The notes beneath the pieces were generated by a model that saw only the letters and a program-made list of their open reading frames with translations, was not told the DNA's origin and did no database searches. From Lysobacterales bacterium (lineage in GTDB: Bacteria > Pseudomonadota > Gammaproteobacteria > Xanthomonadales > SZUA-38), in the NCBI GenBank assembly GCA_030065125.1, contig JASJDM010000003.1, positions 25,654 to 89,653 of the forward strand: DNA of 64,000 bases. Direction: 5' to 3'. Positions 46,401-56,481 of this stretch are shown piece after piece (position 1 is the first letter of the stretch; each line of letters starts with the position of its first letter). The position numbers and the translations under genes were made by a program.

Positions 46401-46436
46401 GCTCCCGGGGCATCCCGTGGACCAGAGTAAGGTATT

Positions 46437-46480
46437 GCGTTGCCACATTTGAGTTTCTGCTGAATCGCCGATGCGTCAAT
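46437..46480. repeat. element related to the GTTTCCGCGGAAAC repeats at 59.8 kb
   Basis: TTGCCACATTTGAGTTTCTGCTGAATC followed by CCGATGCGTCAAT matches two stretches at 59826-59845 and 59893-59905 (TTGCCACACATGAGTTTCCG and CCGATGCGTCAAT). On the minus strand all three copies could be read as (IDAS)..KL..G, hinting at a coding origin, perhaps a decayed mobile element. The gap 46401-46642 otherwise contains the promoter of the next gene; a TTGAAA with TATCTT near 46552-46578 is the best candidate. Confidence 0.45.
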
Positions 46481-46642
46481 GCAGTAACCCGAAAAACCCC
46501 GAATTTGCTCCAAGGAGAGCTCCAAATCAGTTGGTCACCATACCCCCACTGGTTGAAATCCAGCCTGTGTCGGGTATCTTTCAATGAGGGGAGATGGTCT
46601 GCACATTAACTGCGCAGCGCGGCTGTCGCGGGGGAAAGAGAC

Positions 46643-49600
46643 ATGAATCAGCGGCTCAGGGCGTCTCTCGGCGTCGTCTTTTTGTTTGGTTTGGCGTGTC
46701 AAGCAGGAGCTCAAACCGCCGCGCCCAGCTTTGCCAAGTCTTTTGCGCCCTCGACGATCGGGCCGGGCAGCGTCAGCACCCTCCGATTCGATATCACCAA
46801 TCCATCTGCTGAGCCCGTCAGTGATCTGGCGTTCGTCGACAATCTGCCGGCGGGCGTGTCCGTCGCTGATCCGGCCGCCACCACCAGCACCTGCGGCGGC
46901 GCGCTGAGCGCCTCACCGGGAAGTGCTGCCGTGTCATTGAGCGGCGGCGGCGTGGGCGCCGGCCAGAGCTGCCTGATTACCGTCAACGTGACCAGCGCCA
47001 CGGTGGGTGTACATACCAACGTTTCCGGTGACCTGACCTCGTCGGCGGGGAACAGCGGCAACGCCACGGCGGACCTCTCCGTGGCTGGGGACCGCCCTGG
47101 TTTCACCAAGAGCTTTTCGCCAGCGTCGGTTGCACTGGCTGGTCGGAGCACGCTGACCTTCACCATTGACAACACGGCCAATTCGAACGCCGTGAACAAC
47201 CTGCAGTTCGTCGACAACCTGCCTTCGGGGATGGTTGTTGCCGGCCCGGCCAACAGCACCGCAAGCTGTCCTGGCGCCGCCGTCAATGCCGTCCCCGGCG
47301 CCGAGCTTATTTCGGCCTCTGTCAGCGGCTTTCCGGCGTTAGCGGCTGGTGACAGTTGTACCATCAGTGTAGACATCGTCGGGAACGCTGCCGGGGTGTT
47401 GGGTAACACCACCGGAGAGCTGACGGCGACCAATCAATTCGGCCAGGCCATATCCAGCGGCAAGGCGGGCGCTTCACTCACTGTGGGGGCCGGGCAGCTG
47501 GCCATATCCAAATCGTTTACCGACGATCCGGTGCCGCCGGGAGACCCCGTCGCGCTGGAGTTCACCATCCGCAACCTGGATCGGAATCTGGCTGCCAGCA
47601 ACATTGCCTTCAGCGATGATCTGGGCGCGGTGACGCCGGGCCTGGTTGCCATCGCTCTGCCCGCGGCCGATCCCTGCGGCGCCGGCTCCTCCCTGACCGG
47701 CACTACGACGCTGACGCTGACCGGCGGCATGCTTGCGCCGGAGGCGACCTGCAGCTTCAGCGTATCGCTTCAGGTCCCCGCGGATTCCGTTGCGGGAATC
47801 TTTACCAATGAAACCAGCCCCGTCACCGGGGATGTTGACGGCAGCTCTCGAAGTGGCCCTGCCGCGATCGACGTTCTGGTGGTTGAGCCGGCACCGCGGC
47901 TCACCAAGTCATTCGTCGATGACCCGGTGGGCGCGGGCCAGTCCGTGGATCTTGAGTTCACCATCACCAATACCGATCCCACCTTCGATGCCGAGGGCAT
48001 CAGCTTCAGCGATGTGTTCGTGGAGGAGTTACCTACGGCATCGGCCACTCCGGCTGACGGCTTCTGTGGCCCGGGCTCGACGCTCACCTATACGCCCCTG
48101 GTTGACTCGCCGTTCGGTGCAACTCCCGCCCAGCTCCTGGTTACTGGTGCAAATCTCGCCGCCGGCGCGTCGTGCACCTTCAGCCTGTCTCTCGACGTCG
48201 CTGCCGACGCTGCCGCAGGCACCTATCCCAATGTCACCAGCGACATCACGGCCACCGTAAACGGCGAAGCGGTGATCGGACGACCCGCCACCGACGGGCT
48301 GGTCATTGTCGGGGCCCCGAACTTCAGCAAGGTATTTACCGACGATCCCGTCAATCCGGGCGATACCGTCACCCTCGAATTCACCCTGGGGCTTGGGGTT
48401 GAGTCACCCGGGGACGCGGTCGGCATCAGTTTTACCGACGATCTTGACGCCACCCTCAGCGGCCTTGAGGCCACGGGCCTGCCGCAAAATGACGTCTGCG
48501 GGCCGGGCTCGTCGATCAGCGGCACCATGACGCTGATGCTTACCGGGGGCACCCTGGCGGCCGGCGAACAGTGCACCTTCAGCGTGGTGCTGCAGGTTCC
48601 CGACACCGCTGCGCCAGGCCCGTACACCAATACCACCAGCGCCATTCAGGCCAGCGTCAACGGTATCGAGGTGTTTGGGACCCCGGCTACTGACCTTCTG
48701 TCCATCGGCGGCCTGACACTCACCAAGGAGTTTACCGACGATCCGGTGCTGCCCGGTGACAGCGTCAATCTCAATTTCAGCATCAGTAACGGTACGGTGG
48801 CGTCCAGTGCCACAGATATTGCATTTCTGGATGACCTCAGCACGGTCCTGAATGGGCTGGTTCCCCTGGGGCTGCCCCTGACCGACGTCTGCGGCGCCGG
48901 GTCGTCGCTTGGGACAAGCGGGGCGGCGACCGTTGTGCTGCAGAACGGCAGTCTGGGGCCCGGGGAGTTCTGCGCCTTTGACGTGACGCTGCAGGTTCCC
49001 ACAGACGCGGTTCCCGATGACTACAACAACACCACCAGCAACTTTTCAGCGGTGATCGACGGCGCCCTGGTGGCGTTCGAGAACGCGGTGGACGTGCTGA
49101 CCGTCGCCAACGACCTGCTGGCTCTGACCAAAGAGTTCACCGATGATCCGGTCCCTCCCGGCGGCACCGTCAATCTGCGCTTCACCCTGACAAACCTTAA
49201 TGCGACCGAAACGGCCTTGGACCTGGCGTTTTCCGATGACCTGGAACAGGCGCTTCCCGGTCTGGTGGCCACCGGTCTCCCCCTCGCGGCCTGCGGCGGG
49301 ACGGTTGGGGGTACCTCCGTGATTGCGCTGTCCGGAGGCAGCCTCCCAGGCGGTGCCGAGTGCTCCTTTGACGTTGCTGTTGTCGTGCCACCGGATGTGA
49401 TACCCGGCACATCAGCGGTCAATCTGACCACCCAGGCCACCGGTACCATCAACGGTCTGGTGGTAGTGAGCGATCCGGCCACCGACGAACTGGAAATCAA
49501 CGCGCTGAACTTCAGCAAGGCATTTGGCGGCGACGGCCGTCCGGGGGGCACGGTGTCGCTCAGCTTCAATATCGAAAACCTGAGTGACACGACCCCAGTG

Positions 49601-50371
49601 ATGGATCTCGAGTTTATCGACGATCTGGAGGCCGTCCTGCCCGGACTCACGGCCACGGGACTGCCTGCGGGCGACCTGTGCGGTGTCGGTTCAGTCCTGT
49701 CAGGGGCGGCCCAGATTGCGTTGACCAGCGCCAGTCTGCTGCCGGCCGGTTCCTGCACATTCGAGGTGGAGCTGTCGATCCCCGCCACGGCGGCGCCCGG
49801 CAGCTACGTCAATACGACCAGCAGTCTGCGTTCGTCGGGTGGTGTGCCCATTGCCGACCCCGCGGTTGCGACTTTGAATATCGTCGCGTCGGGCGATGAG
49901 GACAACGACGGGGTCCTTGACGACAACGACCTCTGTCCCGGAACCATCATCCCCGAGGGTGTCCCCACCGTCCGCCTGGGCGTCAATCGCTATGCCCTGG
50001 TGGACGACGACTTCATCTTTGACACCCGGCTGCCGGGCGGTGATGACGACAGCGACAGCGATAGTGATAGCGACAGCGACAGCGACAGCGACAGCGATAG
50101 TGATAGCGATAGCGACAGCGACAGCGACGGCGATAGTGACAGCGACAGCGATAGCGATAGTGACAGCGACAGCGACAGTGATGGCGAAGACGATGACAGT
50201 TCACCTGGGCAGCGGGTTTTCACCACCACGGATACCGGCGGATGTTCCTGTGAGCAGATCATCGACGAACTCGGCCTGGGCCAGGGCCACGTCAAGTTCG
50301 GTTGCAGCCTCGGCGTCATGCGGCGTTGGGTGGATTCGCTGACGCCAGTGTTCGCCTCCGGCTTCGAGTAG
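46643..50371 (+). CDS. large secreted DUF11-like repeat protein with Asp-Ser tract and GFE tail
   Basis: The 1242-residue protein has a signal peptide (cleavage near SQAGAQ). Eight repeats of about 125-135 residues follow (from about residue 28 to 1065), each starting F/L-x-K-x-F-x-D-D-P-V-like and containing two cysteines, with immunoglobulin-like DUF11 character. Then comes a calcium-binding type 3 segment (DEDNDGVLDDNDLCPG) and a conserved C-terminal region (VNRYALVDDDFIFDT ... GCSCEQIIDELGLGQGH.KFGCS). A tract of 22 Asp-Ser dipeptides (residues about 1136-1179) is inserted between the two halves of that region. It ends VFASGFE. It lies between the STPK1 and ECF2/STPK2 genes and is probably regulated by one of them. 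Role likely in adhesion or surface layer; the exact function is unknown. Confidence 0.85.
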   Translation: MNQRLRASLGVVFLFGLACQAGAQTAAPSFAKSFAPSTIGPGSVSTLRFDITNPSAEPVSDLAFVDNLPAGVSVADPAATTSTCGGALSASPGSAAVSLSGGGVGAGQSCLITVNVTSATVGVHTNVSGDLTSSAGNSGNATADLSVAGDRPGFTKSFSPASVALAGRSTLTFTIDNTANSNAVNNLQFVDNLPSGMVVAGPANSTASCPGAAVNAVPGAELISASVSGFPALAAGDSCTISVDIVGNAAGVLGNTTGELTATNQFGQAISSGKAGASLTVGAGQLAISKSFTDDPVPPGDPVALEFTIRNLDRNLAASNIAFSDDLGAVTPGLVAIALPAADPCGAGSSLTGTTTLTLTGGMLAPEATCSFSVSLQVPADSVAGIFTNETSPVTGDVDGSSRSGPAAIDVLVVEPAPRLTKSFVDDPVGAGQSVDLEFTITNTDPTFDAEGISFSDVFVEELPTASATPADGFCGPGSTLTYTPLVDSPFGATPAQLLVTGANLAAGASCTFSLSLDVAADAAAGTYPNVTSDITATVNGEAVIGRPATDGLVIVGAPNFSKVFTDDPVNPGDTVTLEFTLGLGVESPGDAVGISFTDDLDATLSGLEATGLPQNDVCGPGSSISGTMTLMLTGGTLAAGEQCTFSVVLQVPDTAAPGPYTNTTSAIQASVNGIEVFGTPATDLLSIGGLTLTKEFTDDPVLPGDSVNLNFSISNGTVASSATDIAFLDDLSTVLNGLVPLGLPLTDVCGAGSSLGTSGAATVVLQNGSLGPGEFCAFDVTLQVPTDAVPDDYNNTTSNFSAVIDGALVAFENAVDVLTVANDLLALTKEFTDDPVPPGGTVNLRFTLTNLNATETALDLAFSDDLEQALPGLVATGLPLAACGGTVGGTSVIALSGGSLPGGAECSFDVAVVVPPDVIPGTSAVNLTTQATGTINGLVVVSDPATDELEINALNFSKAFGGDGRPGGTVSLSFNIENLSDTTPVMDLEFIDDLEAVLPGLTATGLPAGDLCGVGSVLSGAAQIALTSASLLPAGSCTFEVELSIPATAAPGSYVNTTSSLRSSGGVPIADPAVATLNIVASGDEDNDGVLDDNDLCPGTIIPEGVPTVRLGVNRYALVDDDFIFDTRLPGGDDDSDSDSDSDSDSDSDSDSDSDSDSDSDGDSDSDSDSDSDSDSDSDGEDDDSSPGQRVFTTTDTGGCSCEQIIDELGLGQGHVKFGCSLGVMRRWVDSLTPVFASGFE
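50048..50179 (+). repeat. (GACAGC)n-like hexanucleotide tract encoding Asp-Ser
   Basis: Twenty-two tandem hexamers (GAC/GAT plus AGC/AGT, one Gly variant) lie inside the DUF11-like protein. Synonymous changes (GACAGC, GATAGT, GATAGC) break up the tract, so it is coding and not simple slippage, but length change in multiples of six is possible. Confidence 0.9.
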
Positions 50372-50568
50372 TCGTCGAAGCCCTACCGGCTGTGGGCCCA
50401 ACCTGGGCCCGCCAGCCTTGATCCGGCGGACACCGGTCGCCCGAAGTTTCCGTCTCCTGTCCTGGTGCTATATCCTTTGCCAAGCAGTGCATGACGAGCT
50501 GAGGCCGCTGATATGGCGCGTTTCCCGGAGCAGCGGCGACCAGCCCGTCGAAATTCTGGGCTGTCCTG

Positions 50569-51135
50569 ATGTCCGAAGTCTCTGAAACCGTTAATGTCAC
50601 CGCACTGCTCAACCGCAGCAGGCAGGATCCCGAAGCCCGTGAACGGGTATTCCGGATCATTTATCTTGACCTGGTACGATTGGCCCGGCGACAGGTAGGG
50701 GCGGCCAGCCGGGACCAGACCCTTTCGGCCACCTCGTTGATCAACGAAGCTTATCTGAAGCTCCAGGAGCGAACCGGCCACCAGTGGAATGACCGGCATC
50801 ATTTTCTCCGTGTCGCAGCCCGGGCCATGCGACAGATCACTATCGACACCATACGGCGCAAAAAACGGGCCAAGCGAGGCGGTGACCAGGTTGACCTGCC
50901 GCTGGACGACGCGCGCGTGGCCGGACCGCGCAAATCCGAGATGATTCTGGCATTGGAGGAAGGCCTGTGCGAGCTGGCGGAGACAGAGCCCCGATGGGTT
51001 GAGGTCATTGAAATGCGCTTTTTCGCCGGCCTGTCCGGTCAGGAGACCGCCGATGCCCTGGAGGTTTCCTTAAGTTCGGTGAACCGGGACTGGTCGCAGG
51101 CGCGGGCCTGGATGAAATCATTCCTGCTGGAATGA
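50569..51135 (+). CDS. ECF RNA polymerase sigma factor
   Basis: The 188-residue protein is a paralogue in class of the sigma at 42.9 kb: LSATSLINEAYLKLQER and FLRVAARAMRQITIDTIRRK (sigma2) and LSGQETADALEVSLSSVNRDWSQARAWM (sigma4). No anti-sigma factor is adjacent. It lies 65 bases before STPK2 and 197 bases after the DUF11-like gene, all on the plus strand. The pair probably forms a transcription unit controlling the secreted proteins nearby. Confidence 0.88.
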   Translation: MSEVSETVNVTALLNRSRQDPEARERVFRIIYLDLVRLARRQVGAASRDQTLSATSLINEAYLKLQERTGHQWNDRHHFLRVAARAMRQITIDTIRRKKRAKRGGDQVDLPLDDARVAGPRKSEMILALEEGLCELAETEPRWVEVIEMRFFAGLSGQETADALEVSLSSVNRDWSQARAWMKSFLLE

Positions 51136-51200
51136 AACGATTGCTGCTCCAGTGTCGTTGTAGATAGACATGACCGCCGGTAACGAGCTCTGAGCATCCA

Positions 51201-54074
51201 ATGACCAAGCCACGCCATCCATTCGAGGAACGGGATGTCGACCGCCTGCTGGAGACAGGCGGTGGACTGATCGGCGACCTGGCCACGACCGGGGAAGACC
51301 TGCCGCATGGACTTCCAGACGACGTGGGGCGCTGGATCGGTCGGCAGTTCGGTTCATTTGAGCTGGTCGACTATCTCGATCGCGGAGGAATGTCGCTGGT
51401 GTTTCGCGCCGAGCGCCGGGGTGGCGACTTCGAGCAGACGGCAGCGGTAAAACTTCTCCTTGCAGCCGGTTCTGCGCAACTGGTCAGGCGATTCGCGCGG
51501 GAAAGGCAGATCCTTGCTCATCTGGATCATCCGGGCATTGCCAGGATCGTTGATGGTGGCGTGCAGGAGGGCCAGCCGTATCTTGTCATGGAACTGGTCG
51601 AAGGCCGGCCCATCGATGCATATTGTGACCAGCAGCGGATGAACCTCGGCCAGCGGATTGATCTGTTCATCCAGGTCTGCGAGGCCGTCCAGTTTGCGCA
51701 CTCCCGGCTGGTTGTTCACCGTGACATCAAACCGGGAAATATTCTTGTGTCATCCGACGGCACGGTAAAACTGCTGGACTTCGGCATCGCCCGGCTGCTG
51801 GAAGACGACGGCGGTGATCTCACAACGGGCACGCCACTGCTGACGCCGCGCTTTGCGTCGCCTGAGCAGGTCCTGGGGGAACCGGTTAATGTTGCATCGG
51901 ACATCTACCAACTGGGGCTGCTGCTCCATCTGCTGCTGACGGGCACCCACGCGCAGCCGATTGAGGATGCGAGTATTGCGGCCATCAAAGAAGCGGTGGT
52001 GGACCTGGAGGCCGTCAGCCCAAGCCAGGCCCTGGAGAATACGGGACGGCGTGATCGGGCACGGGCGGAGCGCATTGCCCGCGCCAGGCGCCTGCCGGTG
52101 GATCGGCTGCAGCGTCGGGTTCGCGGTGATCTGGATATTATCGTCGGCGCCTGTCTGGCAAAAGAACCTGACCAGCGCTACCGGTCTGTGCAGGACCTGG
52201 TGCGTGATCTGCGCGCCTGGCGGGAATTTCGTCCCATCAGGGCGCGGGCCCCCAGCCGCAGCTACCGGCTGATCCGTTTCGCGCGGCGCCACTGGGGTGG
52301 CGTCACCACCACGGTGCTGACCGGAATTGCTCTGCTGATCGCGTGTGTTGCGGTGCTCACCTCCTGGCGCGAAACGCTGCAGGCCAGGGCCCTTGCTGAG
52401 CGCGAGGCCGATACGGCGTCCGCGGTTTCGACCTTCCTGGCCGACCTGCTGGAGCAGGCCGATCCGCGCCGCGCCGGCGGCGAGGAGCTGACCGTTGTTG
52501 AACTGCTGAACCAGGGGGCGGCACGGCTCGACAAACTGTCTGACCAGCGAGCCGTGCAGGTTCAGCTGCTGAAAACCATGGCCATGTCCTATTTTGGGCT
52601 CGGCGAATACGAGTCCGTGGAAGCCCTGGCGCGCCAGGCGCTGGATCTGCAGGATCAGGGGGGTGTACCCGACGCCCGGGTGCGCAGTGAGCTGCTGCAT
52701 TCACTCGCATCCGCCCTGGCCGGGCAGGGCCGCATGGAGGAGGCAATGGCGGTCGCCGGCCAGGCAACAGCGCTTTTTGACGAGCTGGGCGCGGATGACG
52801 CCATGGCCCGGGCTCGAGCGCTGCACACGCTGGGCCTGACGCTGTTCGAAAAGAAAGAACTGGAGAGGGCCATTGTCCTTGAGGAGCAGTCCCTGGCGCT
52901 GCTGCGACAGGTGCCCAACACCAGGCGCCAGCAGGCCGTGGTGCTGACCACCATCGGCAGCGCCGCGCGGATGCAGGGTGGGTTGGAGGTCGCCCTGGAC
53001 TATTACCTCAAAGCCCTGGCGCTGGTATGCGCTGGAGACCCCATCGAGTCGCAGAAAGGGGCCGTGTTTCGAGGCATGGCCCAATCCTGGTATCACCAGG
53101 GTGACCTGGTGCGGGCGGGCCAGCTTGCCGGTGCGGCGGTGGTGATCGATCGGGCCGTGTACGGACCCGAACATGACCGGTACTTGCGGTCCCTGATGCT
53201 GCAGGCGCTGTATGACCTGCGACTGGTCAACCTGGAAAGTGCTGCTGCTGCGTTTGCCGAAGTGTCCCGCCTGGCCGACGCGCTGGGTGCCGGCCATCCC
53301 AATTACGGTTCGGCCCTGAACATGGTCAGTCAGTTTCAGCATCGCATCGGCCGGCTGGATGAATCTCGACGCTCCATGGAATCTGCCGTGGCGAGCCGGC
53401 AAAAAGTCTACGGCGCCGACGACCGGAGCATCCTGGAATACCGCCTTACCCGGGCCATCTTTGATCTGCGGGAAGGCCGTCCCATAGACGCCGAGCGTGG
53501 ACTTACGGCCATCGGCGACAGCCTGCCGGGCGCGTTCGGCTCGGACCATCCGCTGGTCGACACGCTGAATTTAACCCAGTCGCGGCTGCTGGCGGCGAAC
53601 GACGATCATCGCGCGGCAATCACCGGTCTTGAGCAGCTGCTTCTTTCCCACGAATCCGCAGGTCGCGACGTGCCTGTGTCGGTCCTTCGCGCTCTGGCGG
53701 AGAGCCACGCGGCCCTGGGTTCGGCACAGACTGCCTTGGAATTCAGTATTCGTGCGCTGGAGTCTGATCGGGCCCGTTTTGGGTCCGGGTCCGGGGCCAC
53801 CGTAGCGTCAGTCGTCCTGGCGGCGGAACTGTATTCTGAGAGCGATCCAGCCGAGGCCCGTGACCTCGCGTTGGAAGCCTCCCGACTGGGCCGCGCCGTC
53901 GTGGCGGCCGGGGATCTCTGGTCCGCGGTAAGCCTGTCTCGTAATGCCGTCACGCTGGGCAGTCTCGGTCTGGCGGACGAAGCTGCCGCCGATTGCCGCT
54001 TGATCAAACCTGTTCTGAGCGCTCCATCGGCCGCGTCGCCCGCGGTGGCTGACGCTCTGGCACGCTGCAACTGA
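51201..54074 (+). CDS. transmembrane Ser/Thr protein kinase with TPR repeats
   Basis: The 957-residue protein has the same layout as STPK1: kinase at about residues 51-330 (DRGGMSLVFRAERR glycine loop, AAVKLLL lysine, HRDIKPGNILV and DFGIARLL), a transmembrane segment at about 365-390 and TPRs after about 430. Compared with STPK1 the glycine loop carries Ser after GGM. It follows its ECF sigma by 65 bases in the same direction. Its 3' end is 80 bases before a beta-helix protein gene. Confidence 0.92.
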   Translation: MTKPRHPFEERDVDRLLETGGGLIGDLATTGEDLPHGLPDDVGRWIGRQFGSFELVDYLDRGGMSLVFRAERRGGDFEQTAAVKLLLAAGSAQLVRRFARERQILAHLDHPGIARIVDGGVQEGQPYLVMELVEGRPIDAYCDQQRMNLGQRIDLFIQVCEAVQFAHSRLVVHRDIKPGNILVSSDGTVKLLDFGIARLLEDDGGDLTTGTPLLTPRFASPEQVLGEPVNVASDIYQLGLLLHLLLTGTHAQPIEDASIAAIKEAVVDLEAVSPSQALENTGRRDRARAERIARARRLPVDRLQRRVRGDLDIIVGACLAKEPDQRYRSVQDLVRDLRAWREFRPIRARAPSRSYRLIRFARRHWGGVTTTVLTGIALLIACVAVLTSWRETLQARALAEREADTASAVSTFLADLLEQADPRRAGGEELTVVELLNQGAARLDKLSDQRAVQVQLLKTMAMSYFGLGEYESVEALARQALDLQDQGGVPDARVRSELLHSLASALAGQGRMEEAMAVAGQATALFDELGADDAMARARALHTLGLTLFEKKELERAIVLEEQSLALLRQVPNTRRQQAVVLTTIGSAARMQGGLEVALDYYLKALALVCAGDPIESQKGAVFRGMAQSWYHQGDLVRAGQLAGAAVVIDRAVYGPEHDRYLRSLMLQALYDLRLVNLESAAAAFAEVSRLADALGAGHPNYGSALNMVSQFQHRIGRLDESRRSMESAVASRQKVYGADDRSILEYRLTRAIFDLREGRPIDAERGLTAIGDSLPGAFGSDHPLVDTLNLTQSRLLAANDDHRAAITGLEQLLLSHESAGRDVPVSVLRALAESHAALGSAQTALEFSIRALESDRARFGSGSGATVASVVLAAELYSESDPAEARDLALEASRLGRAVVAAGDLWSAVSLSRNAVTLGSLGLADEAAADCRLIKPVLSAPSAASPAVADALARCN

Positions 54075-54156
54075 ATCTGAGTTTTTTTGCCGGTCTGACA
54101 CATCTGCCTTCCTTTTGGCGTTTCTAAAAACGCACGGGCCATGAACGGAGGCAGTG

Positions 54157-56481
54157 ATGGAGCTTGGAATGACAGGCAGGCGAATGATGCGTGCCGCGCT
54201 GATCTTGATGATTTCACTGGCCGGAATCTGGAGTGCGTCCGAGGCGGGCAATATCAACATCCCCCCGAAATTTACCTGGGTCGGACCCGATAGCAATTGC
54301 GACTACCCGTCGCTGCAGGAAGCCATCGACGGCGAGCAACCCTGTCGATTCTGTGCACCTCCCGCAGGCGGCGAACAGTTCCGGCTGTCCGATGAATACC
54401 TGCACAGCGGCGAGGTGACCATCGGCCGGTCCCTGTCGGTAGTCGGGGGCTTCGACACCTGCGGCGCGGTGTTCAACGGCGTGCCGAAAACTATCGTGGG
54501 AATCCGTTTCGTGATTGGAGACCCCGGCGGCAGCGACATCGACGTGGCGTTGGGCCACCTGGAGCTGAACGGGTCAGGCAGCGTCTTCAGTCGGGGTGGT
54601 GTGATCGAGATGACCGGTGGGGTATCCCTGACGCTGGAAAATTCCCGCGTGAGGCAGGGCCTGGCGACCCAGGGTGGTGGCATCGCCATGCACGGCGCCG
54701 GTAACGACCTCATCCTGGACTCGAGCATCATTGAGTCCAACGAAGCCGTGGAGGAGGGCGGGGGCATCTGGTGCGCCGATTTCGGGGATATTGAATTTAT
54801 CAGTGGATCAATTCGGGACAACCAGAGCCAGCGCCGGGGCGGAGGCGTGTTTCTGCAGGATTGTGACCTGCGGGGTGAAACACCTGGACAAAATCGCTAT
54901 GTCGAAGACAACACAGTCCTCCACAGCGATCCCGGCAAAGGCGGTGGGATCTATCTCCACCGCACCAGTTCGCTCACCGTCGGAGCGGCAGACAGTCGCA
55001 CCGTGATCGACGGCAACGAGGTGCTGCAGGATCCCCCGGTCGAATTCTCCGACGGCTTCGGCAACGCCGTCGGCGGCGGCATCCATGCTGAGGACGGCCG
55101 GGTGACGCTCAGAAACGTCCATCTGCTCAACAATGTGGCTCCCGCGGGCGCGGCAATCTCGGCAGGCGTGGGCAGCCGAATCGATATCGACCGCTTGTCC
55201 GGCGATTGTCCAAACGGTGCCACCCTGTCGGGAGTGACGGAGTGCTCCCTCATCGCCAACAACGTGGCCAACGGCTTGAGAACGCCCGATAACGGCCTGC
55301 CGGGTGACGGCGCAGTGTTTTACGGTCGAGCGCGCGAATGGACGCTGCGTCGAACCACGGTGCGCGGAAACATCGCGAACTGCGCCACGAGGGACTGCAA
55401 CGATCCGGATTCCGGTTCAATGTTCCATGTGCTGGGCGGCGCCAATTCGGGCACGGCCACCTTTCGGATCGAGCAATCTCTCATTGTCGACAGCTTTGTC
55501 GATTCCCACTGCACCGGCTTTTGCGACGTTCGACCAGTCGATGATCGCCGAGTGGGCATGATTGAGGTTTTCGACTATGACCGCGTGGATCTGATCCGAA
55601 ACACTATCACCGGTAACGAATTCAGAGACTACACCGACAACGACGTCGACAATTTCATGATGCGGACCAACGGCGACTGGCGTGCCGTGGGCAATATCCT
55701 CCACGACAACAAGGTCGAAAAGCTGATGGATCGGAACCGCGACTATGGCGGGGGCACCGGGACGCTGGCGGAGGCCTTCTGCAACGTATCGGCCTACCGG
55801 TCGCTGCTGGAGGACTCAGAGTTGTCGGTGGGAAACGTCCGTGAAGATCCGCTGTTTCAAGACTCCGAGTCGGGTGACTATCGAATTCAGTTGGGCTCGC
55901 CCGCAGTCAACCTGTGCAGCGAAGACCTGGTTGGCCCGGAGTCCTACGACCTCGCCGGGCGGCTGAGCCCGAGGGAAGGGGACGAGTCGTCCGGATCCCT
56001 CGGAGATATCTACGACGCCGGTTCGCTGGAGCACCAGTCGGGCAGTGCCGACGAGGTGGACCTGTCAGTGTCGGTGTTCGTGCAGGACTCTGGCGACATC
56101 CAGGGCCAGGTTTTCGAATTCGATCTGGGAAATTTCGGGTTGACGGCGGCAGCGGCGGGTAATTTTTCCCTGACATTTCCCGACTCAGACCGCGTTCTCC
56201 AGCAGGATCAGAGCTGGACCTGTGACGCCCCGGGGACGGGACTGGTCGCGCGCTGCACCAGCAACTTCCTGGACATCCTGGATCCGATGATGACCGCGCC
56301 GCCGCTCGTGCTTCGCGTATTGCCCGATTTTGCCGGGGACTGCGAACTGGAGGTATCCGCTGACCCGGGCGACCAGCCCGACGTCAATCTGTCCGATAAT
56401 TCCGCGACGGGACTGATCCGGCGCTGCGGTCTTGGCGAACTCGTGTTCCGTCACGGGTTTGAGGGCAGTGCGCAGCCATGA
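54157..56481 (+). CDS. secreted parallel beta-helix protein with GFE tail
   Basis: The ATG at 54157 has GGAG six bases upstream, better than the GTG at 54154; 774 residues. A signal peptide (cleavage near ASEA) leads into a right-handed beta-helix (about 80-530) with repeated GGGI motifs resembling Pmp-like proteins. A cysteine-rich N-terminal part (CDYPS, CRFCAPP) precedes it. A DUF11/CARDB-like C-terminal domain (about 625-755) is followed by LVFRHGFEGSAQP. It overlaps the next gene (ATGA). It is probably exported beyond the inner membrane; target unknown. Confidence 0.82.
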   Translation: MELGMTGRRMMRAALILMISLAGIWSASEAGNINIPPKFTWVGPDSNCDYPSLQEAIDGEQPCRFCAPPAGGEQFRLSDEYLHSGEVTIGRSLSVVGGFDTCGAVFNGVPKTIVGIRFVIGDPGGSDIDVALGHLELNGSGSVFSRGGVIEMTGGVSLTLENSRVRQGLATQGGGIAMHGAGNDLILDSSIIESNEAVEEGGGIWCADFGDIEFISGSIRDNQSQRRGGGVFLQDCDLRGETPGQNRYVEDNTVLHSDPGKGGGIYLHRTSSLTVGAADSRTVIDGNEVLQDPPVEFSDGFGNAVGGGIHAEDGRVTLRNVHLLNNVAPAGAAISAGVGSRIDIDRLSGDCPNGATLSGVTECSLIANNVANGLRTPDNGLPGDGAVFYGRAREWTLRRTTVRGNIANCATRDCNDPDSGSMFHVLGGANSGTATFRIEQSLIVDSFVDSHCTGFCDVRPVDDRRVGMIEVFDYDRVDLIRNTITGNEFRDYTDNDVDNFMMRTNGDWRAVGNILHDNKVEKLMDRNRDYGGGTGTLAEAFCNVSAYRSLLEDSELSVGNVREDPLFQDSESGDYRIQLGSPAVNLCSEDLVGPESYDLAGRLSPREGDESSGSLGDIYDAGSLEHQSGSADEVDLSVSVFVQDSGDIQGQVFEFDLGNFGLTAAAAGNFSLTFPDSDRVLQQDQSWTCDAPGTGLVARCTSNFLDILDPMMTAPPLVLRVLPDFAGDCELEVSADPGDQPDVNLSDNSATGLIRRCGLGELVFRHGFEGSAQP

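Noticed and set aside
50048..50179. Assembly artefact from a simple hexamer repeat
   Set aside because: Synonymous codon variants and a Gly variant are scattered through the tract, and the flanking protein domain remains in frame, so it reads as real coding sequence.
49990..50319. Minus-strand frame rich in Leu-Ser
   Set aside because: It is the reverse complement of the Asp-Ser tract and has no start context or conservation pattern.
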